Assembly (NCBI GenBank): GCA_964460435.1
Contig: CAYWRH010000164.1
Span: forward strand, 1-9,351
Direction: 5' to 3'
Source: JAAZBV01 sp964460435
Lineage (GTDB): Bacteria > Desulfobacterota > DSM-4660 > Desulfatiglandales > HGW-15
Length of the DNA stretch: 9,351 nucleotides
Shown: positions 6,498 through 9,351 of the stretch, in pieces
How the letters are laid out: each line of letters opens with the position of its first letter
Position numbering within the stretch: the stretch's first letter is position 1
The notes under the pieces: generated by a model
Told to the model about the DNA's origin: nothing
The model's input: only the letters and a program-made list of their open reading frames with translations
The model's database searches: none
Translations under genes and position numbers: made by a program

Positions 6498-7097
6498 ATG
6501 GGAATAAAAAGGATCAGAAAAGGCAGGCCTGGAATCGATATGACCCCTATGGTTGATATGGGGTTTCTCCTTGTCGCATTTTTCATGATCATAACCCAGT
6601 TTGCACCCCCTGACCCTGTTCAGATTACTGTGCCGGCCTCTACCGCTTTATCCAAACTTCCTGACGCAAATCTGATCTACATCATGGTTTCAAAAGAGGG
6701 TATTATCTATATAAAGATAGATGGTAAGAGAAACCTGAAGACGCTGGGGCAGGTAATAAACAGCGGGTGGAACCTGGGGCTTACAGCAGATGAGATTGAT
6801 GCCTTTTCAAATCTGCCCGGAATTGGCATACCTGTTTCCGGTTTAAAAGAGTATCTCAGGCTGTCTGATTCAGATCGTAAAGGGATCATCATGACAGGCA
6901 TACCTGCAGGCAAGGATCATAATGAACTGGGCGAATGGATATCATATGCCATGTTAAGTAACCCCATGGCCCGTGTAGTGATTAAGGGTGACAGGCTTAC
7001 CCCGTATCCTGTCATAAAAAGAATAATGGATACCCTTAAGGAGATTGAGGTAAACACCTTTTCATTAATAACAGATACAAAAAGCAAAACAGATTAA
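6498..7097 (+). CDS. exbD: ExbD, long form (first of two)
   Basis: ExbD is a single-pass inner-membrane protein whose transmembrane Asp is the proton-carrying residue of the channel. Here a basic N terminus (GIKRIRKGRPG) precedes DMTPMVDMGFLLVAFFM, with the key Asp at residue 20 and the membrane helix at about 18-36. At 199 residues it is clearly longer than the roughly 140 residues of E. coli ExbD. The extra periplasmic part includes GIPVSGLKEYLRLSDSDRKG, an insertion typical of the first ExbD in Bacteroidota operons. The C-terminal part (MARVVIKGDRLTPYPVIKRI, then a short helix) matches the usual ExbD/TolR periplasmic fold. It begins 12 bases after exbB and ends 18 before the second exbD. 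The SD site is weak (GGGG near 6488). Two different ExbD subunits in one operon suggest a mixed channel or two roles. Confidence 0.93.
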   Translation: MGIKRIRKGRPGIDMTPMVDMGFLLVAFFMIITQFAPPDPVQITVPASTALSKLPDANLIYIMVSKEGIIYIKIDGKRNLKTLGQVINSGWNLGLTADEIDAFSNLPGIGIPVSGLKEYLRLSDSDRKGIIMTGIPAGKDHNELGEWISYAMLSNPMARVVIKGDRLTPYPVIKRIMDTLKEIEVNTFSLITDTKSKTD

Positions 7098-7115
7098 ATC
7101 AAAAAGGCAATTATT

Positions 7116-7637
7116 TTGGGTGAATTCAAAACAGAACAGAAAAACAGCGCCGGGATATTAAAGAAGAAAGAGAAAGTCGCGCCAAGGGTAGATATGACAC
7201 CCCTGGTGGACCTTGCCTTTCTGCTGCTGACATTTTTTATGCTTACCACTACATTCAACAAGCCCCAGGTCATGGAGATAAAAACAGGTGAAAAAAGAGA
7301 TGAAAAATCTGTTCAGCCAAAAATCAATGAAAAACATGTACTAAGTATAGTGCTTGGGGGATCAAACAGGATATACTGGTACAGAGGTCTTACTGAGCCC
7401 TCAGTACAGGAGACAGATTATTCCCATGAAGGGCTTGGGCGTGTGCTTCTTGAGCAAAACAGGGTTATTGACAGGATGTTTGTGCTTATCAAGCCTGGGG
7501 ACAAATCATCTTATGAAAACCTGGTTACTGTGCTAGATGAACTTGCAAATGCGGATATCAAAAGATATGCGCTTGTAGAGATTGAAGAAGAGGATAAAAA
7601 TATCCTGAATAACTATGCGGGCGGGGCAGATATCTGA
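7116..7637 (+). CDS. exbD: ExbD, short form (second of two), TTG start
   Basis: The product is a 173-residue ExbD/TolR family protein of the Ton motor. RVDMTPLVDLAFLLLTFFML spans residues 24-43, with the essential membrane Asp at 32. The C-terminal periplasmic domain contains FVLIKPGDKSSYENLVTVLD and then IKRYALVEI, the form found in Bacteroidota. The start must be non-ATG: the frame runs back without an ATG to the TAA of the first exbD at 7095-7097, and TTG at 7116 has AAAGG at 7103-7107 at good distance. The gene lies in the same frame as the preceding one, so stop-codon readthrough would join the two ExbDs. The tonB gene follows after 2 bases, implying tight translational coupling. The N terminus (about 22 residues, Lys-rich) is cytoplasmic. 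Confidence 0.92.
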   Translation: MGEFKTEQKNSAGILKKKEKVAPRVDMTPLVDLAFLLLTFFMLTTTFNKPQVMEIKTGEKRDEKSVQPKINEKHVLSIVLGGSNRIYWYRGLTEPSVQETDYSHEGLGRVLLEQNRVIDRMFVLIKPGDKSSYENLVTVLDELANADIKRYALVEIEEEDKNILNNYAGGADI

Positions 7638-7639
7638 AA

Positions 7640-8401
7640 ATGGAATCCGAACAAAAAAACTGGGACGAAATCATATTTGAGCAGAGGAATAAAAGGTATG
7701 GCGCCTATGTTTTAAGGGGTATTTATACCCGTTATCTTGCCACCGCTGCGCTGACAGTAATACTGTTATTCCTTATCTTTATGGTAGTTTTAAATTACTC
7801 AAGTATTAATAAAAAGCAGGTCTACAGAGCAAGGGAGATCAGGATTATTAACTATAATGAACTGACTGAACCCCCATCCATTGAAAAGAGATATGCGCCA
7901 CCAAAAAAGGTGGCGGTTAAACCGCCTGAAGTTGAAAAAAATGTGGAGCCGGAGGTGGTAAAGGAAGAGATTGCAGAACCGGAAATAAAAGAAAAGGAGG
8001 ATGAGATTAAAGAGGTTGATGATCCTGCGGAAAGCCCTGAATATGCCGGCGATACAGAGAGTTCGGAATGCATTGAAACAGGCGAACCTGTTGACTCTGT
8101 GTTTGATATCAATCAGGGTTTCCCGGGCGGCAGCGGATCATTTTATGACTGGATCAGTCAGAATCTCAGATACCCTGTTGCAGCAAAGAGGATGGGCATA
8201 GAGGGAAAGGTTATTGTCGGGTTTATGATCGATGAAAACGGAAAGATATATGATGTCACCATACTGGAAAGCCTTCACAGGCTGTGCGATTTGGAGGCCA
8301 TGAGGCTAGTGAAGATAATGCCCCTCCGGGTTCCCGGAATAGAACAGGGGGTCAAGATTCGTGGCCGTCATTCAGTGGAGATCCCTTTTATACTTAAATA
8401 G
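7640..8401 (+). CDS. tonB: TonB energy-transducing protein
   Basis: TonB spans the periplasm and transmits ExbBD energy to TonB-dependent receptors in the outer membrane. The 253-residue product opens with NWDEIIFEQRNKRYGAYVLR (7-26), a cytoplasmic segment characteristic of Bacteroidota TonB. A membrane helix follows at about 33-53, then a spacer rich in Pro, Lys and Glu (76-150) that bridges the periplasm, unusually acidic in its second half. The C-terminal domain (about 158-253) has FPGGSGSF, NLRYPVAAKRMGIEGKVIVGF, a DENGKI turn and LEAMRLVKIMP, all TonB landmarks. There are two periplasmic cysteines, Cys144 in the spacer and Cys216 in the C-terminal domain. The gene starts 2 bases after exbD and closes the operon. 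No TonB-dependent receptor gene is within the window, so the transported substrate is unknown. Confidence 0.95.
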   Translation: MESEQKNWDEIIFEQRNKRYGAYVLRGIYTRYLATAALTVILLFLIFMVVLNYSSINKKQVYRAREIRIINYNELTEPPSIEKRYAPPKKVAVKPPEVEKNVEPEVVKEEIAEPEIKEKEDEIKEVDDPAESPEYAGDTESSECIETGEPVDSVFDINQGFPGGSGSFYDWISQNLRYPVAAKRMGIEGKVIVGFMIDENGKIYDVTILESLHRLCDLEAMRLVKIMPLRVPGIEQGVKIRGRHSVEIPFILK

Positions 8402-8404
8402 TGT

Positions 8405-8432
8405 CCATCCAAAAACTGTCGTTTTTGAATGG
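8405..8432. repeat. Near-perfect palindrome just after tonB
   Basis: CCATCCAAAAAC at 8405-8416 pairs with GTTTTTGAATGG at 8421-8432 around the loop TGTC, with one mismatch in twelve. It begins 3 bases after the tonB stop codon. No T-run follows, so it is a poor intrinsic terminator on the + strand; it may stabilise the operon mRNA or be a dispersed repeat. GGTCAGGAGT right after it (8434-8443) also occurs at 2151-2160 in the palindrome-rich spacer, which favours repeat-family DNA. The rest of the gap to 8489 shows only the SD site of the next gene. Confidence 0.5.
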
Positions 8433-8489
8433 CGGTCAGGAGTCAGAATCAGGCAGAAGAGATTAATGTTAAACCTATAGGAAAACATT

Positions 8490-9311
8490 ATGAGGATCAC
8501 GGGAATGATGGATAGACAAGCTGCATCAGGATTTCTTTTGAGGAGAGAAGCTGCATTAATATTAATCCTTTTGAGTTTCTCTTTGCTCCTGGTTGCTATT
8601 ACAGCAGATGCTGCGGAAGCAGATAAAAATAGTGAATCGAAAAGGCAGCCTGTTGATCAGCGCATACTTAAGGCCTTGCCCACCGGAATAGATGCCGGAT
8701 TGTATCACAGCCTTTTTATAAAAAATGACAATACTCTGTGGGCAGTGGGTTACAATAATTACGGTCAGCTTGGAGACGGCGCCACTGACACACGCAGTAC
8801 ACCTGTAAAGGTTGCCACTGACGTAGTTCAGGTAGCTGCCGGTAATGTTCACAGCCTGTTTATCAAGAAAGACGGCAGCCTCTGGGCAATGGGATACAAC
8901 AAATATGGCCAGCTCGGTGATGGCACAAATATAAGCAGGGAGAGGCCCGTGAAGGTTGCATCCGGTGTAATAAAGGTTACAGCCGGTGTTTTTCACACCC
9001 TTTTTATTAAAAAGGATGGAAGCCTGTGGGGCATGGGCCGGAATGAGGAGGGTCAACTCGGAGACGGCACATTTATAAGCAAGAACAAGCCGGTACGCAT
9101 TGACAATAATGTAGAACAAATAGCCGCTGGAAGCGCTCACAGCCTTTTTATAAAAAAAGGGGGGAGTCTGTGGGGCATGGGCGCAAATAATCTGGGGCAA
9201 CTGGGCAGTAAATCAGGAGGCCGGATTAATGCCCCGGGCAGAATAGTATCAGGGGTTGTTCGCGTGTCAGCCGGAAACTCCTACACCCTTTTATTAGGAG
9301 ACATCCTATAA
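8490..9311 (+). CDS. Exported short RCC1-repeat protein, paralog of the RCC1-ankyrin protein
   Basis: The product has 273 residues. A signal peptide with an Arg pair at 18-19, a hydrophobic core at 21-37 and a cut site near ADA-AEA (about 39-44) sends it out of the cytoplasm. Then come four full 48-residue RCC1 repeats (about 67-258) and a half repeat (VSAGNSYTLLL) that ends the protein. The first repeats are very close to those of the gene at 2350: both have AGLYHSL, YNN-x-GQLGDGATD-x-RST and AGNVHSLF. There is no ankyrin part. Four and a half repeats are fewer than the seven of a closed propeller, so it may be an open or oligomeric form, or a shortened descendant of a longer gene; the half-repeat end and clean stop look deliberate. 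AGGA at 8479-8482 is the SD site. No catalytic motif is seen; binding of a protein or glycan is the general expectation. After it 40 bases remain, with no clear terminator. Confidence 0.87.
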   Translation: MRITGMMDRQAASGFLLRREAALILILLSFSLLLVAITADAAEADKNSESKRQPVDQRILKALPTGIDAGLYHSLFIKNDNTLWAVGYNNYGQLGDGATDTRSTPVKVATDVVQVAAGNVHSLFIKKDGSLWAMGYNKYGQLGDGTNISRERPVKVASGVIKVTAGVFHTLFIKKDGSLWGMGRNEEGQLGDGTFISKNKPVRIDNNVEQIAAGSAHSLFIKKGGSLWGMGANNLGQLGSKSGGRINAPGRIVSGVVRVSAGNSYTLLLGDIL

Positions 9312-9351
9312 TCCTTCTGTCAAGATAATAAATAATCTTTTTAAAAACAAT

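Noticed and set aside
5658..8401. Tol-Pal or flagellar Mot system instead of a Ton system
   Set aside because: The fourth gene is a clear TonB by its N-terminal and C-terminal motifs, and there is no tolB, pal or peptidoglycan-binding MotB domain.
9322..9342. Possible terminator after the short RCC1 gene (AAGAT and ATCTT followed by T residues)
   Set aside because: The stem is only five mostly A-T pairs and is not convincing in AT-rich DNA; the window ends a few bases later.
1..9351. tRNA, rRNA or known riboswitch
   Set aside because: I saw no tRNA-like cloverleaf, rRNA core sequence or recognisable riboswitch core on either strand.

Overview
The window comes from a Gram-negative (double-membrane) bacterium. 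It carries a four-gene ExbB–ExbD–ExbD–TonB energy-transduction operon, a lipoprotein and several exported proteins. The Ton operon has the Bacteroidota layout (one ExbB, a long ExbD, a short ExbD, then a TonB beginning with an NWDEIIFEQRNKRYGAYVLR-type segment), and the motifs match that group closely. The genes have recognisable Shine-Dalgarno sites, and the spacers hold short palindromic repeats of a kind I associate more with Desulfobacterota. I therefore leave the phylum open between a Bacteroidota/FCB-type genome and one that has acquired this Ton type.

Layout, all on the + strand. 68-376: a very small, acidic, cysteine-rich exported protein, ended by a hairpin terminator. 545-1330: an exported DsbA/Com1/ScsC-like thiol oxidoreductase with an N-terminal coiled coil. 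1436-2119: a lipoprotein of unknown function. 2118-2323: a spacer crowded with inverted repeats. 2350-5544: a 1064-residue exported protein joining a seven-repeat RCC1 beta-propeller to about 16 ankyrin repeats. 5541-5612: a leftover copy of the 3' end of the lipoprotein gene. 5658-8401: exbB, exbD, exbD, tonB. 8405-8432: a palindrome. 8490-9311: a second, shorter exported RCC1-repeat protein, paralogous to the first.

How the genes may work together. The Ton operon should harvest proton-motive force at the inner membrane and pass it to outer-membrane receptors, but no receptor gene lies in the window. The operon sits between two RCC1 paralogs, which suggests a link with the cell envelope that I cannot prove. 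At the left end, the thiol oxidoreductase next to a 13-cysteine exported protein makes a plausible enzyme/substrate pair.

The most striking observation is in the small protein. Twelve of its thirteen cysteines lie in exact mirror symmetry about a central Asn-Pro-Pro turn, as expected for a helical hairpin stapled by a ladder of nested disulfides (or holding a stripe of metal-binding thiolates). The second is the duplicated lipoprotein tail lying flush against the end of the RCC1-ankyrin gene, which records a past rearrangement.
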